From Blattamonas nauphoetae (lineage: Eukaryota > Preaxostyla > Oxymonadida): 64,000 bases of DNA. Each line of letters starts with the position of its first letter. Position 1 is the first letter of the stretch. The notes below the pieces were generated by a model. That model did not search any database. It was not told the DNA's origin and saw only the letters and a list, made by a program, of their open reading frames with translations. This document shows positions 1 to 12,139 of this stretch, piece after piece. The position numbers and the translations under genes are program-made. Where the stretch lies: contig JARBJD010000036.1 in assembly GCA_033064195.1 (NCBI GenBank), positions 124,001 through 188,000 on the forward strand. Direction: 5' to 3'.

Positions 1-659
1 CTGCCACATTGACCTCTGCACGAGACAATGCCGTTGTCAGGCCAGAATCCGAGCACAGCCACGCTCGCCTCACACTTTCGCCTTCTCAGCCCTCCCCCTC
101 CTCGTCCTCCCCGCCGACCGCAGACACTCGCCAGCCCGCTCTGTCATCGCAAGAAGGACAGTCGTGGGGGTTTGGGGGAGAGGGTCTCGATGGAAGCATG
201 TCGAGTGTGTTGGGAGAGATCTCGCTCTCCGACTCTGCCTTGCCACACACACTGTCTTGGCCTGGCTGGCTCACAGACAGTGCTGACGAAGAATCGTCAG
301 ATGAGCTGTCGCTGTGTGGAATCTCGTTGACGTCAGAGTTGTGCTGGGAGGAGATTGGGAGGCAGGGGGATTGTGGTGAAGTTGTGAGAGAAGACGAAGA
401 TGCCAAGGATGGGTTGAACGAAGCGGGCCCGACAGAGGCGAATGAAGAAGAAGAAGAAGAATGGTCGAGCCAAGACACAGTCAAACAGCTGTCTCTCAAA
501 TCGGATGGCTGTGAATGGATGCCTCATCCTGTGCGTTCGTTCGCAGCGACTTCCGTCTCATCTGGAGCTGGTTTGGAGTGTGGTGCAGGAGACAAGGACT
601 GTGCTGTCGAGCGGACAGGTCAGCCGAAGGACCCTGCGGGGAAGGAGGAGTTTGGATGA
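1..659 (+). CDS. 3' end of an unknown acidic, Ser-rich protein (left-truncated)
   Basis: One frame is open from the left edge to a TGA at 657-659, about 218 codons, so the start lies outside the window. The product is rich in Ser, Pro, Gly and Glu and has a run of Glu encoded near 438-462. No domain or membrane segment is recognised and it looks disordered. The opposite strand is also partly open (86-499) as a Ser-rich mirror of the acidic codons, so strand choice rests on the longer uninterrupted frame. I cannot name a function. Confidence 0.5.
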   Translation, partial: ATLTSARDNAVVRPESEHSHARLTLSPSQPSPSSSSPPTADTRQPALSSQEGQSWGFGGEGLDGSMSSVLGEISLSDSALPHTLSWPGWLTDSADEESSDELSLCGISLTSELCWEEIGRQGDCGEVVREDEDAKDGLNEAGPTEANEEEEEEWSSQDTVKQLSLKSDGCEWMPHPVRSFAATSVSSGAGLECGAGDKDCAVERTGQPKDPAGKEEFG

Positions 660-1030
660 GTTGGAAGAGCCGTATTCTTGTTTTGGACGTTTATGTATTG
701 TCCTCGTTTTGTTCGTTATTTCGACTCACCTTTTGAGTCACATGGCAAAATGCCTTTTTCGCTGATTTTGTTTGTGCAAATGAGGATGTGGTGATGAAAT
801 GAGTTGTGAAAGGCTGGAAATGGATTGTTTGGTAAGTAAGAATTGAAACGCCGAAATAGGAGGCCAGTCGGATCTCGGGAATGGGGACCTGAGGAAGAAG
901 ATCTCTGACATTATGCCATGTAGAGGACGGACATGAGGATCTGACCATGGCCACAACATCCTTCTCTCTCCACAAGACGAGGAATGTCGGGTTTTGTGAA
1001 AACGTAATTTGGTATTTCGAGATCAAAAAA
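660..1030. other. Intergenic stretch upstream of HSP20
   Basis: No coding frame that I can support. It separates the end of the upstream gene from the HSP20 promoter. An ATG at 947 is in frame with HSP20, but the codons that follow run through the TATA-like promoter sequence, so I do not use it as a start. Confidence 0.5.
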
Positions 1031-1093
1031 GTGTATAAACGTGGAGAGAATTCCGAGATTTCCAGACTATTTTTCACACAACTTTTCACTCAT
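1031..1093 (+). promoter_or_regulatory. HSP20 core promoter candidate (TATA-like box, weak heat-shock-element-like motif)
   Basis: A TATA-like tataaac lies at 1034-1040, about 55 bp before the HSP20 ATG. Just downstream, 1046-1063 holds two imperfect GAGA..TTCC units resembling degenerate nGAAn/nTTCn heat-shock elements. The element match is weak, and the assignment leans on the gene being a small heat-shock protein. Confidence 0.3.
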
Positions 1094-1699
1094 ATGGCAT
1101 TCTTCGACTTTCTGAACGATATTAACGATTTCTACTCTGACCCGTGGATGACATACAGTCCGATTGACGATTATCGTCGACTTCGCCGTTCCACAATGCG
1201 CCTGCTGGATGAACACGACCCGGCCCGCCACTCTTCTTCCACGAAAAAGGAGAAGGAAGACGCCGAGCCGGCACCATCGGGCGAAACGGCAGTGGAGAAA
1301 GCGGACAAAGAACCAAAGACACTTGGGCTGCGGTCGCTGATCCGTGTTCCAGCGTGTGATTCACATGAGACAGACACGGAATTTGTGATTGAAGCCGAAA
1401 TTCCAGGGATGAAGAAGGAGGACATCGAGCTGCATTACAACGAGAAGACGAATGTCCTGTCGGTGACAGCTGAGCGGAAGGACGAGAAAACGACGGAAAA
1501 GACACGGAAAGATGGATCGAAGTATCATCTTTCTGAGCGTTCGTATGGAAGCTTCAAGAGGAGCTTCCGTCTTCCTCAGGAATGTGCATCGGAAGTCGAC
1601 AAAATCGAAGCCACCTCATCTGACGGTGTTCTCACGATCCACTGCCCGAAGGGAAAGGTCGAGGAGAAACCGGCCTTGAAGAGGATTACCATCAATTAA
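1094..1699 (+). CDS. Small heat-shock protein (HSP20 / alpha-crystallin family)
   Basis: 201 residues, no intron. An N-terminal arm of about 80 residues is followed by an alpha-crystallin domain at about 82-190. It shows the EIPGMKKEDIEL signature near 102-113, the GVLTIHCPK strand at 178-186, and a C-terminal I-x-I motif (RITIN, 197-201) of the kind that docks neighbouring dimers during oligomer assembly. The family are ATP-independent holdases that bind unfolding proteins, usually in the cytosol. I chose the ATG at 1094 because the codons upstream cover the TATA-like sequence and the MAFFDFLNDI start resembles other sHSP N-termini. The protein ends naturally at a TAA right after ITIN, which argues that TAA is a true stop in host genes. 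Confidence 0.93.
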   Translation: MAFFDFLNDINDFYSDPWMTYSPIDDYRRLRRSTMRLLDEHDPARHSSSTKKEKEDAEPAPSGETAVEKADKEPKTLGLRSLIRVPACDSHETDTEFVIEAEIPGMKKEDIELHYNEKTNVLSVTAERKDEKTTEKTRKDGSKYHLSERSYGSFKRSFRLPQECASEVDKIEATSSDGVLTIHCPKGKVEEKPALKRITIN

Positions 1700-2169
1700 G
1701 CGTTTTTTCATGGTTTTAGTTCTGTTCAATCATTCGTTTCACTCATGTTTTTTGAGTCGTTTGTCGTTTCCCAAAACCAGAGAAAAGAGTCGCACACCTC
1801 GATGTGAAGGATTCATGAAGAGTCACATCATAATCTTGGCTCTGATTTCGCTCGAGTTCCGACTCTCCTCCCTTCGATCGTTTTTTGGATTCTCCAGAAT
1901 GTTTTTGATCCTGCTGTGTTCTCCTACTCCTCGTTTTATCTCTCCGACACTCGGTTTCTTCAATTGAATTGTAAAACATTCAACAAAAGCTCTTCAACGC
2001 AGATGCCTCTCTGAACGACTTATTCCCAGATGGACCACTGCAACTCAAATGAATCAGGACCTCCCATCCACCTGTGAACAGCTTTCCTCTTGCCTCCTCC
2101 CATCTTCGCTTGAGTTTTGCCTCCTCGCCCTCCATCGTGGCCGTCGAATCACATGCTCGACGTGTCCAT
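1700..2169. other. Intergenic, HSP20 3' flank
   Basis: No supported gene. It is C/T-rich and probably includes the HSP20 3' UTR. The short open frames on both strands have no protein-like character. Confidence 0.5.
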
Positions 2170-2171
2170 TA

Positions 2172-3185
2172 TAGGGGGTTTACTAAGTATGTCCCCTCGA
2201 GTTTTCTCGCTGTCGACCAGGTCAATTGAGTTAATTTTTTGTCAAGAGTCTTACACTGAGTCAATTCATATTTTAAGCAAAGATTTTCAATATCGTATTC
2301 ATTAAGTCACTCAAATCGCACAAATCTCAAAATGATTCACTGATTTTTCATTCTATGTGAAACGATAGCTGTGTCAAACTTCTAATTGGAGTGATTATCA
2401 CCTTTTTCTCTTGATTTTTGCTCTAAACATGCAAAAAAGTCAGATAGATTCGCTGATCTGGTCGAAACAGTGGATTTCGTTCTGACATCACTCGAATGTT
2501 TGTTCAACTCATTTGACTCTATGAATCACCTATTTTATCCTCTTTAAAAATAGGTGAAGTTATGAATTAGAAGAAAAGGACCTTTGATCGCAGTCTCTGG
2601 CACTCTTTTTGATTTCACACGGCAAAACTCTAACCAAGAATGCAAAAAGTTACATTTGAGGAAACGTGTGAAGTTTCACGTTTTTCCAGAAATTCCATCT
2701 CATTCTTTAAACTTCAACACAGTACTATCAGAATCGAAGTCTTGTGAGAATCACTCTGGAAAGTGAACGAGATCAGATTTGAATCGACTCTCTGATGAAG
2801 AATGACAAACTTTCCTTGTTTTAACCTCACTTTTTAGAATGTATTGGACGATAGACATCTGTCATGTTGTCCTGTCATGATTGTCAAGGATCCTCCGGTT
2901 CTCTCCAACCAAGATGATATTCACACAAAGTTCGAGAATTCATGCTGAAGTCATCTCATTAAACCAGTTCTCTCATTCTTTTCATCAATCAATGAGTGAA
3001 TCTGTGAAAACAAAGCAGGAGGAGACATGAAAAAGATAGATTTTCGTGAATAAAGCAATATTGAAGTAAAATTCGAACTTTAGTCTGTCCGCTGGCTCGG
3101 TGTAAGCTCCTGCCTGGTCTTGTTTTCCATCTTCACTCACTGTATATGTAGAAAACCTGAGGGGACATAATTAGTACACCCCCTA
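2172..3185. mobile_element. Non-autonomous DNA transposon with 36-bp terminal inverted repeats and TA target duplication
   Basis: The ends are inverted repeats: 2172-2207 and 3150-3185 match at 32 of 36 positions, both reading inward from TAGGGGGT and sharing TATGTCCCCTC. A TA dinucleotide flanks each end (2170-2171 and 3186-3187), the target preference of the Tc1/mariner/IS630 superfamily. The 942-bp interior is AT-rich and has no transposase-like frame (longest open frame 60 codons), so this is a MITE-like or internally decayed copy dependent on a transposase elsewhere. Near-intact ends suggest a fairly recent insertion. The superfamily is inferred from the TA duplication alone. Confidence 0.8.
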
Positions 3186-3187
3186 TA

Positions 3188-3655
3188 GTCTCGTGTCGTC
3201 AATGAGGCATGCCCTGGCAAGACTGTCCCCCTCTCTCGTCCAAAGTCGGGTTTCATCTCACTCAACTCTATCCAAACACAAACCTTCGTCTGTTCGACCT
3301 TGCCGTCACACATCTTCCACCGTTGAGGGCTTTGTCTGCCGCATCTGTGCATGCCCAACCGATTCAGTGAAAGCTTGCAAGATCCAAATGTGACTGCAAG
3401 TCGTCGTTTGTCTGTCGTTGATCTCACTCTTCCTCATCCTTACTCTCTTCAATGGTTTCCGCTTAGGCCGTGATGCGCCTATTGTCCGGTCTTGGATGTT
3501 CTCCATGTTTATTTGCCAGAGCAAGATAGCACACTGAATAAAAAGAACGTCTGACTTGTCTTTTTTCAGTGTGAACAACACTGTTGATCGTACCCTTAAC
3601 ACTTCTTCAACATTCCTAATCATCTCCTAATTATCTTTTAACGCGACATCAACAA
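3188..3655. other. Intergenic between the transposon and the armadillo gene
   Basis: Small open frames occur on both strands (for example 3193-3393 plus), but none shows a domain or links by splicing to the downstream gene. Probably promoter and 5' flank. Confidence 0.4.
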
Positions 3656-5847
3656 ATGGATCGTTGGAACAGTGATCAAACTTTGCGTCTCAAACACGGT
3701 TAGATCTCTTTTCTTTAGAGAGTCACTAATTTCACTTGTGCCAGAAATCAGCCTTGAGACAGTGCATCTCCGGGATCGTCATCGACACAGATCTCTCCAA
3801 AATGAAAAGATACAGCAACCACTTCAGTCTATTTCGGATGACGAAGTTTCCTTCCTTGTTCGATGTCATCTCCTTTTTCCACAGGAACACATCATCACCA
3901 CTGTCGGACAAGCTCTTAACAATGGAACTGATCACGAGAAGAATCAATCCCTTCAACGTCTCGAGGATCTCATCGATAAACGTGACTCTTTTTCCTGAAT
4001 CATTAATTCCGTTCAGTCGTCGATGATCAAGACAGATACCAGAGAGTTACAGCCTATATGTACAATCAGGGTGTCTTCTTGCAGATCTGCGGCTGTCTCC
4101 TTCAAGACAACGATCGGGACGTTACCATTTCTTATCTCATCGCAATGAGCTTATACTGTTTGCTTTCAAAGTAGTTTCTTCTTTGTTTTAGCGACTCTTC
4201 CCGAAACAATAACAGAGGAGTTGTTTAAAGGACCGCTCGTTCCACGCCTCGTCTCCTTTTTGAACAAGGACGATCTGGAGATTGTAAGATTGGTTAGCTT
4301 TTGTTTGCCACGAAATAATGTCTCCTCCGCCTTGTTTGTTCCCTTCAGGTGTCAGTGATCCTCTCTAACTTTTCATCAGAAAGTCAACCACGTCGTGATT
4401 TTCTCAACTCTTTCCAGCCACTCCCATCCCTATTTTCGTTTCTCCAAGCATTTCCAGATTCAAAGAACTCTTTGGATTTTGTATATCCATTTTTCTTCTT
4501 CGCAACTCTCTGCACTGACCAACGACGACCACTCAAAAGTCGCAACGATGACTGCACATGGAATGACCCAGAATTGTTCATCGAAGATAAGGTTCAGAAC
4601 CAAATCTCAACATTCCTTCCTCAATCTGAGAGAATTGATCTTGGACCGCCTCTTATTGAAGACGTTGGAAAAGAACAAATCTGGGAAGATCCGTATCCAC
4701 CATATTTGAATTCTGAAGACTATAAATGGGTCGATCTCTACGGAGAGTTGGTTGCAGAGGTGGAAAATGAATTAGAGGAACTCTATGACTCTAGTCAGCA
4801 ATTTCAGGATGCAACAAGTGAGATTCTCCTCATGAAAGCACTGCAACGAAGAAACATGTCACTTTCATCGGAAATTCATGAACATATTCTTGTTGTTCTT
4901 CGAACTCGACTATTTTCGTACCATTCAATCCCGTTTCTCATCTCTTTGCTCAACCAAAACAATCCCATCCTCCAACAACATACAACGATGGCTCTTCATT
5001 CCATCATCCACAACAACGAACCAGCAGTCAAGGCATCTTTTTTCCTCACTCATTCACTCAGTTCTTCATGTCCAGAACCACCCCAGCCTTCCTCGTCGAC
5101 CTCACCAAGACGAATCACAACATCGCCCTCATCCCATCATTGACGCTGATTGGAAATGTCGTCAAACATTCTGCGGACTTCACGGCAGTCTTGACTTCTT
5201 CTTGATCACTCTCTCTTTCTCAGTCGCTGTGTGCAGCAGGCCTCGTTGAGTCACTGACCCGCATCATCAAATACAAAAGCTATCTCGGTGTTCGGTTTGA
5301 AGCAATGTGGGTGCTGTCGCATCTTGCCAAGTTCGTCGAAGGGGTTTGGCCCGTTCATCACTCACTCTTCTTCCTCTGTTCTCAGTGCCAATCCGTCTTC
5401 TCTACCGTCTCTCTTCCGTCATACGCCGCGTTCCTCGTCAGCGAACCTCCGAGACTTCAGATTCAAACGGCCCACTTTTTTCTGTCCATCGCAGAGACCA
5501 CACAGCTTCTCTCGACCCAGCACCAGGAAACCTTTCTTGACTCGTCTGTCATTACATACTCTTTGCGGCTCCTCCAAAAGACGTCAAGGACGTCGTTGAT
5601 CCTTCTCACTCTTCAACTTTTCCATTCTGTTCTCCTCGTTGGGGAATCTTTAGCAAAACACACAAATATGAAATCACACATTGACTCCCCCAACGTTGCC
5701 GTTGAAAGGGCTCTCAATAGGAATGCAGCTGGGATCCTTACCAGCCTCATTCATCAACACAATCAGGAAGTGAACCAACTTGCCGAGTCGATCGTCACAC
5801 AATTTTTTGCCCCCTTCCTACAAGAGGACCCAATGCTTACTGATTAA
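3656..5847 (+). CDS. Armadillo-repeat protein, importin-alpha-like
   Basis: Seven exons with consistent phases: 3656-3698, 3745-3981, 4017-4157, 4192-4283, 4349-5026, 5062-5187 and 5224-5847, giving 646 residues. The N-terminus (about 12-40) is basic, with KH, RDRHRHR and EK patches, like the importin-beta-binding segment of importin alpha. The rest is helical with ARM-type units, for example an AGLVESLTRIIKYKSYLGVR helix followed by FEAMWVLSHLAK. Importin alpha carries classical nuclear-localisation-signal cargo to importin beta at the nuclear pore. The repeats are well supported; importin alpha itself is an inference from length, the basic head and the ARM body. Two introns appear to use GTC donors (5027, 5188). 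It could be another ARM protein. The stop is TAA. Confidence 0.65.
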
Positions 5848-5989
5848 CCCACCAATTTTGGATCATTTTTTGTTCCAAATCAATATTGCACATCTAACAC
5901 CAGAATTGTTTTCTGGTTAGCTTCAGAAAAAAATGGTCACGATTCGAAGAGCAAAATTCCTGGGTGATATGACAAAACAACTCAGGGAA

Positions 5990-7607
5990 CTCCTGGCGTC
6001 TGAAAAGCTGCATATATCCGTTCTTTCAGGCGTCTGAGAGCTTCAATAAGACGAGATTGGGCTTCACGTGCTTGAGCGATTTCTCTTGAATGCGATTCCT
6101 CCTTTTCTTGGAACTAACAAATTTATGGCGATAGAATACAGACCTCCTTTTCCAAGACTGATATTTCTTCTTTCACACCGTTCACCGCCACTTTCCTTTC
6201 CACGAGTTGGGAGAGTTTGTTTTGAATTAAAGAAATCTCTTCGTTCAGGCTCTGCACTTTTTCATTCTGAGCAGACATCGTCAAATGATTAACAAAAAGC
6301 GTCCACACATATTGTTGTTCGAGACGTTTTAAATCCTGTTCAAGAGAGTTGAATTGCTGCTGCTTGAGATTGATTTCTGACTCAAGTTTCTTCGACTCGT
6401 TTCCCAGTTCCTGGAAAGTTAGAAGAAATAAAAACTCACATTTCTTCGGCGTTGAGCACCCTTTGTTTCTTTCCGATATTGTTTGCAGATGCCCTTTTCA
6501 ACAAGGGCATTCTCCATTTCTGTATCGATTTCTTTCAGAGTCTGAGGGCATAAGGAAACAAAAAAATCAACTTTCATGCTTCTGTGCAATTCCTTTATGT
6601 TTTCTTGGAGTGCAATCGCTTCGTCATTCCCTTCTTTTTGAATTTGTCTGCTTTTTTCCATTTCTTCTGTGAGCTCGATAATTCGCTCTTGAAGCCTCTC
6701 TGGAGAAGGAGCTACTTTCATCTCAAGATTTTTCTTCTTCGTTTCAAGTGTTTGGATTTCGATTTGTTGCTTATTCTGAATGGGAGTGAAAGAAAAGAAA
6801 ACACACATATGTATCTTGAAGCTTGAGATATTCTTCTTTGAGTTTCTTTCTTTGTTCAGCTAGCTCGATGATATTCCGATTGAGCATTTCAGCTTCTATC
6901 CGATATTCGTTAAATTGGGCTTCGGTTTCTGCGATTATTGGTGCCTCCTCATCTTTTCGTCGCCTGAGAGAATCAAGAATACACTGACAAACTGAAGCTG
7001 AGCAAGAAGTACTTCTTGCTCTTCTTTCTTTTGTTTTAATTCTGAGTTCCTTTCGAAAGCTGTATGCTTGGAGGAGTGACTGATATGAGAAACAGACGTA
7101 TGATTCGTTTTTCTCTGCAAGGGCCCCTAGCTGTGCGTCCGCATAAGCGTTATAATCCATGCAAAGAGTCATCCATTTACAAAATGTTTTTTTGTCTGGA
7201 GTGGTTAGAAGGTCCATGAGGGAGAACTTGACGAGTCCGAGGGAGCGAAACATTAATATTCTAAGAAAAAAGAATAGAGAGATATTTGAGAGATACATTC
7301 GTTTTAGAAGTTTGGCTGTTTGAAAACGTTGCGCTTTTTCAACTTCGAATGGATTCTGCATGTCCTCTTGTTGTCCCGACAAATGGTGATATCCAGTGAA
7401 CGCCACCAACAGCTAATATATGAATGATTTCATAAAGACCGTGAAGTACCAGACACTTTCGTAGATATTCCGAATGTTTTCAAAGGAAGGATTATCAAAG
7501 TGTTCGTCGCCAATTTTAATGCCAAGACCGAGAAAATCTTCCTTGAGGTCCGGTCTTGATCGTGGCACAATGTTCTTTAGTTCGACAGTGATGATTGTAT
7601 TTGACAT
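5990..7607 (-). CDS. NUF2: NUF2-like kinetochore protein (Ndc80 complex subunit)
   Basis: Ten short exons on the minus strand, starting 7607-7440, 7412-7297, 7260-7094, 7059-6993 and 6963-6807, ending at a TGA at 5992-5990. The first about 145 residues match the NUF2 calponin-homology fold: DFLGLGIKIGDEHFDNPSFE near the start, then DLLTTPDKKTFCKWMTL, which parallels the human DILCPKAKRTARFLSGI segment. The remainder is coiled coil, including SPERLQERIIELTEEMEKSR, corresponding to human [20 protein letters not shown]. NUF2 pairs with Ndc80 to bind microtubules at kinetochores. Exons 3-4 use a GTTTCT donor at 7093. At about 400 residues it is slightly shorter than animal NUF2. It is divergent with RRN3, with 67 bp between start codons. 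Confidence 0.85.
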
Positions 7608-7674
7608 TTTGAATGAAAAACAATATTAGGGGTTGGATCAACCAACCTGGAATGATTTGAACATGACACGGTAA
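7608..7674. promoter_or_regulatory. 67-bp bidirectional promoter (NUF2 / RRN3)
   Basis: The whole space between the NUF2 ATG (7607, minus) and the RRN3 ATG (7675, plus). It contains a hairpin-capable GGTTGG-ATCAA-CCAACC at 7631-7647. A related motif (GGTTTGATCAACAAC) sits in the 36-bp KAP3/NAA40 gap. That these are regulatory elements is an inference from position and recurrence. Confidence 0.45.
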
Positions 7675-10600
7675 ATGCGACCCTCAACCAAGCAGTTTCA
7701 AGAGCCAGCGTCTATTGATCTTGTCGTTAGCAACCCTGCGGTTGTTGAACCTCTTTTCAGCAAGCTTTTTGATCGAGTCATCTACAAAGTTGAATCTGAG
7801 ATTGAGGAGATTCAATTCCAGAAAGTCCATTCAATCATATATGATACAACTCAGAAACTCCCATTAAGTAAATTGAAACTCCAGCCTGTCATTGAGAAGA
7901 AGTTCCCACATATAAACAGCCCTTTGCCAACCTTCAGAAACTATCTTGACTCTGTATTGTTCGTATCGCGCTATGTTCCAACATTGCAGGAGCATATTTT
8001 CCCGTTTTTATTCCAAAAATTGTTGGATATGGATGTTTGCATTCGTCAATCTCACCTCTTTCCTACAGGCTCGAATTGATATGGACATTCAACCATTACA
8101 AACACGTCTCAATCAAGAAATCACTCCGACACTCTTTGATCCGGACCAGTTTTTATCAGAGCAGGTCGTATCGGTTTTTGATACCTTCTTCGAGATGCTC
8201 CTTCTTTATCTCACATTCCCTTTCTGCACCGAGGAAAAACGACACTCAATTTTAGCTTTACGTTCGTATAATTATCTTTTCCTCCAGACTCCATCACTTT
8301 GGACTCCAAACCTTGATCAATCGCAGACCTCACAGTTCAGATTCCAGATTGATGATAATGATTGCCACACGTTCAGAAATCACCTCTTTGCGAACTCCCT
8401 TAAATTATGGACAGCATATACAATTTCAACCGACAGTTCGAAGTTTCGGCGAGCACCAGTCTTATTAGTCTATATTTGCGCTTTGGAAGAATGGTCAAAT
8501 CCCATCGGTTCGTCTCTCCCGATACTCAACCAGTTTTGGAACATCGAGAAGGATCAAAATTCTTCTGTGGTTGAAGACCTGACTCACATCAACAATAAAC
8601 AACAACCAGGCATATCCTGTACAAACCATTTCTTTAACACATTTTTCAATCTCATCTCCCAATCAAATCCATCGTCGGCAAATCCACGGAGCATTATTGC
8701 TCTCACTTCCGCTGTATCGACGTTCACGTCTCGGATGATAACTTTATCATCTCCACAAGTTCATAATTCACTCTTCCTAATTCTTAAATCTCTCCGTCAA
8801 TACTTACACACTCTTCCAAAACAAAGTATCACGATTCAAACCATCCAAACTTCTTTGGGAAAACACAACAATCAAGTTTTGAAAAGCACACCTTCCGCCT
8901 CTTCAACTGTCAGTACCATAAAAACTCCACAAACTGGTCGAAATATGAGCTCATTTAACTCCCAAATCCAGCAAGAACTTCGAGAAAATCAATTCTCCAC
9001 ACTCGACCAAGAAATTGTGACAGCCTACGTCAATTCTTTCCTCCTCGCCTTTGTCTCGAAAATCTCTCATCACCACCAAACACTTGTCAATTTCATTGCC
9101 AAATTTAAGCAGCCAATCCAATCTGTTTTCCAGACAGACGTTGACAGCGTTCGAGTCTCCTCACTCGCTGACATCACTCTTCTCCTCCGCTTTGTAAACT
9201 TCTGTTCGGAGAGCACAGCCTCTGATTGGGCCAATCTCCTTCCTGATCATGTCCGCAAAGGTCTCCCCAACAACGTGATGGAGCACGTGAATATCGATTC
9301 AAGTTTCGTCCTTCGTGACGACCTCTTCTTCACTCCCTTCACCAACCTCCTCTGCTCATACCCTCTCCGCCCGTTCGTTTATCTGTTCCCCTTCGAATCT
9401 GCACCACAGACGACAACTGCGGATTCCAATACATCTGCGAATTCAAATGATTCGTCGGAAACGTCACTCGAACAATCGTCAGTGACATCGTCGGGACCGT
9501 CTCGCCCCCTCTCCACTGTCAATGACTTCTCTTTTCATCCGCTCAGTTCGACGAGCCACCGTGATCCTTTCAGAGCAGATCCGATGTTCATAAACTTTGT
9601 TCCCTTTCGTTCAAGGACTCCTCAAGTCATCAAACCCAAGAAATCGACACGCCTGCCGTATCTGAAGATGAGCACTCGCCCTCTCCCCTTCCAAAGACTC
9701 GTCAACGACACAAAGAATCGTTGGACTGAATGGACCAACCTCGAAATGTCTGCTCAGCTCAAAGAAAACATCCGATCACTGAACTGGGTTGTTCCTCCGG
9801 AGCCATCCCCAGACAGTCTCTTTTCGTCGATCATTGGCACTCCACTGGCAATCACACGTGAGTTGACGTCATCTCTGATCGTCAAAGACGGTGCTCCTCT
9901 GAATTCTTCGCAGACTTCTACAAACACCCCGAAGATCCCACACCTCATCACTCAGTCTGTCCTGCTCACCCCAATCCCTCAAACTATCACTCCGCTTCTC
10001 GGTGATGACAGAGCATTGTCAATGCTGTCGACTGATTCGGACACATCCACCTCGACAACTGTCACTCCTCTTTTCTTCCCAACAACCCCAATCGTCCCTT
10101 CACAGGATCTGGTGGTTGGAAAGAAGAGCGCGTTTCAGGTGTCTCCTTCGATGAAGTTCAATTCGCCTGCCACTCCCTCTCTCGCCACTTCACAAAAACA
10201 GCTCGATCCTCTTCCAGTTGTCCCTCCTCCGAAGCCACAGCCAAAAATGCAGCTCTCTCTTTCATTTGGGTCGAGCTTCAGCCATCTCCTTGAGCCGTCC
10301 AAAATGACAATCATGCACATCGAGACCAACGTGACAGAAAGTGGTGCAGTGTCTGCTGTGTCGAAGAGTACGAGAGACATCGTCACAGACAAGGGAATTG
10401 AACCGGAGTTAAGCACCCGAACCAAACAGGAACAGGGCGGGTTTGCCGAATCACCGATGTTCTTCCCAACAGAGTCAGCTCACCATGACTCCCAAAGGAC
10501 ACTCCAATCGACAGACAATTCACACTTTGACGCATCAGATGAACACCAAATTGGATTAACACCAGCGCCAGCTCATTCTCCAGTCGCGCACACTGTGAAG

Positions 10601-12016
10601 TCTATCCTCATCCAGCTCGACGATGAGATCCAACAGATTGCCGAAAGTGAGTCAGAGTCGAGCGGGCATCAACGAAGTGAAGCAGCTATCAAAGATGACT
10701 CCGACACAGAATCTTCGGAGTCGTCCCACTCACACTCAAGGAAACCACTGAAGTCTTCGCAACCATTAACGCGTGCGAGGCAACGAGATGTTTCAGATGA
10801 GGTTTCACACGAGGTCATCGCACCGACTCCGTCCATTGCTTTCACAACAAAGGAAACTGTGATGTGGAGCCCAAAAGATATATCGTCATCGTCAGATTCT
10901 GACGTTTCCTCGTATGATAATGAAACGAGTGAAGTCGAATATGATGAACTCGGGCACGGAAGAGGGAAATTCAATCTCCCTTTCACGATGGATGACGAGT
11001 CTGAAGAGCTTCAGTTGAGCGTTCCCTCGGATCCTGCCCCGAAGGACAACGGAATGCTGGTCCCTGTGGTTGGAGAGGAAGGGGCGATCCACGAAGGCGT
11101 GGGGTATGGAATGTACGACACAGACGCCATCTCCCAGCTCTCAGACCAAGCTCAATCATACTTCTCGTATTCTTCGCAGGAATCAGAATCCAGCCCAGAA
11201 TATTCCGACTTTCAATTTGGGAGGCATTCTCAGCGCTTGTTCTCAAATCCGAGAAAGGAGTACCAACGGAATGAGCATCGCCTCATCGGAGAGATCCATC
11301 AGTTTTCAGGAACTCCGATGACCCCATTTCAGGCCCAATTCTCTCCCTTCATCCAAACACCGAGTCCATTCGCCAATTCGCCACTTTCGCACATTCCTCT
11401 CTTCCTCCCCACAACCCTCACTCCTCCTCATCATTCTCCACACGTCCAAAGACTTCTCGGAACACCTCCGCCGAACAGGTCTCCATTTGTCACACTCCCA
11501 AGCCGACTTTCTGGTTTGAAGGTGCCCGTCCAGGACCAGTTTTTGAGTGGTTCGGAAAACCACCACAGCCAGAAACCGGCAAAGCCGACAAAAGAAGACA
11601 AAGAGTCACAACGGGATAGTTCACTTGGACCGATTCAGAAAATGAAACGAAAGAAAAGTGAACAGACACATCATCACAGGCATCATGATTCTGATTCAGA
11701 TTCAGCCACACACCGACCGAAACAAAGACAGGACCTGAAAAAGAAAGCGCAAAAGAAGAAGTGGGCCAAACAATTGAAACTCCGGCAGAAGATAGAGAAG
11801 CGAGCATCATCGTCGAGCTTTGGACTCATTCAAAGCCTCGGACTTGACTTTGTGGAAGAAAACGCGTTCAGTGGGACTCGTCTAACACCTAACCGAGGAA
11901 CACACCATTCCCAATACACCCCACAACGGCATCCACCACGGACACCAAGTGAAAAGAGACGGAGGAAAGAAAAGAAAGAGATGCAGAAACTTGCTCGCAA
12001 AAGGAAACGCCATTGA
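7675..12016 (+). CDS. RRN3: RRN3 / TIF-IA-like RNA polymerase I initiation factor with a long disordered tail
   Basis: Two exons, 7675-8034 and 8069-12016 (34-nt intron), about 1,435 residues. The N-terminal helical region fits RRN3: VIEKKFPHINSPLPTFRNYL followed by FVSRYVPTLQEHIFPFLFQK and LLDMDV. This parallels the human VEKFPF..., YFPTLRHEILELIIEKLLKLDV region of the HEAT-like fold. RRN3 bridges Pol I and the promoter factors at rRNA genes. The family is usually about 600-700 residues. Here residues from about 560 onward are Ser/Pro/Glu-rich and apparently disordered, ending in strongly basic Lys/Arg/His tracts (from about 1310) that could serve nuclear or nucleolar targeting. The match weakens in the central part, so the family call rests mainly on the first 150 residues. 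Convergent with BUD22, 123 bp apart. Confidence 0.75.
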
Positions 12017-12139
12017 CGCTCTTAACATCATTCACTGTGAAGTGAAGATCAAGGAACATCTTCTGTTCGGACAAACAATGGAAAATTCGTCTCTTTTTGA
12101 AGAACGTTCTGTCGTTCTGTGAAATGAGAATCAAGACTG

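Noticed and set aside
947-1093. Longer HSP20 start at an ATG 49 codons upstream
   Set aside because: These codons run through the TATA-like promoter sequence, and sHSP N-termini fit the start at 1094.
5027-5061. GC-AG intron in the armadillo gene (donor GCATCT at 5033)
   Set aside because: Possible, but a GTC donor at 5027 has the same phase, and GTC donors recur in several genes here.
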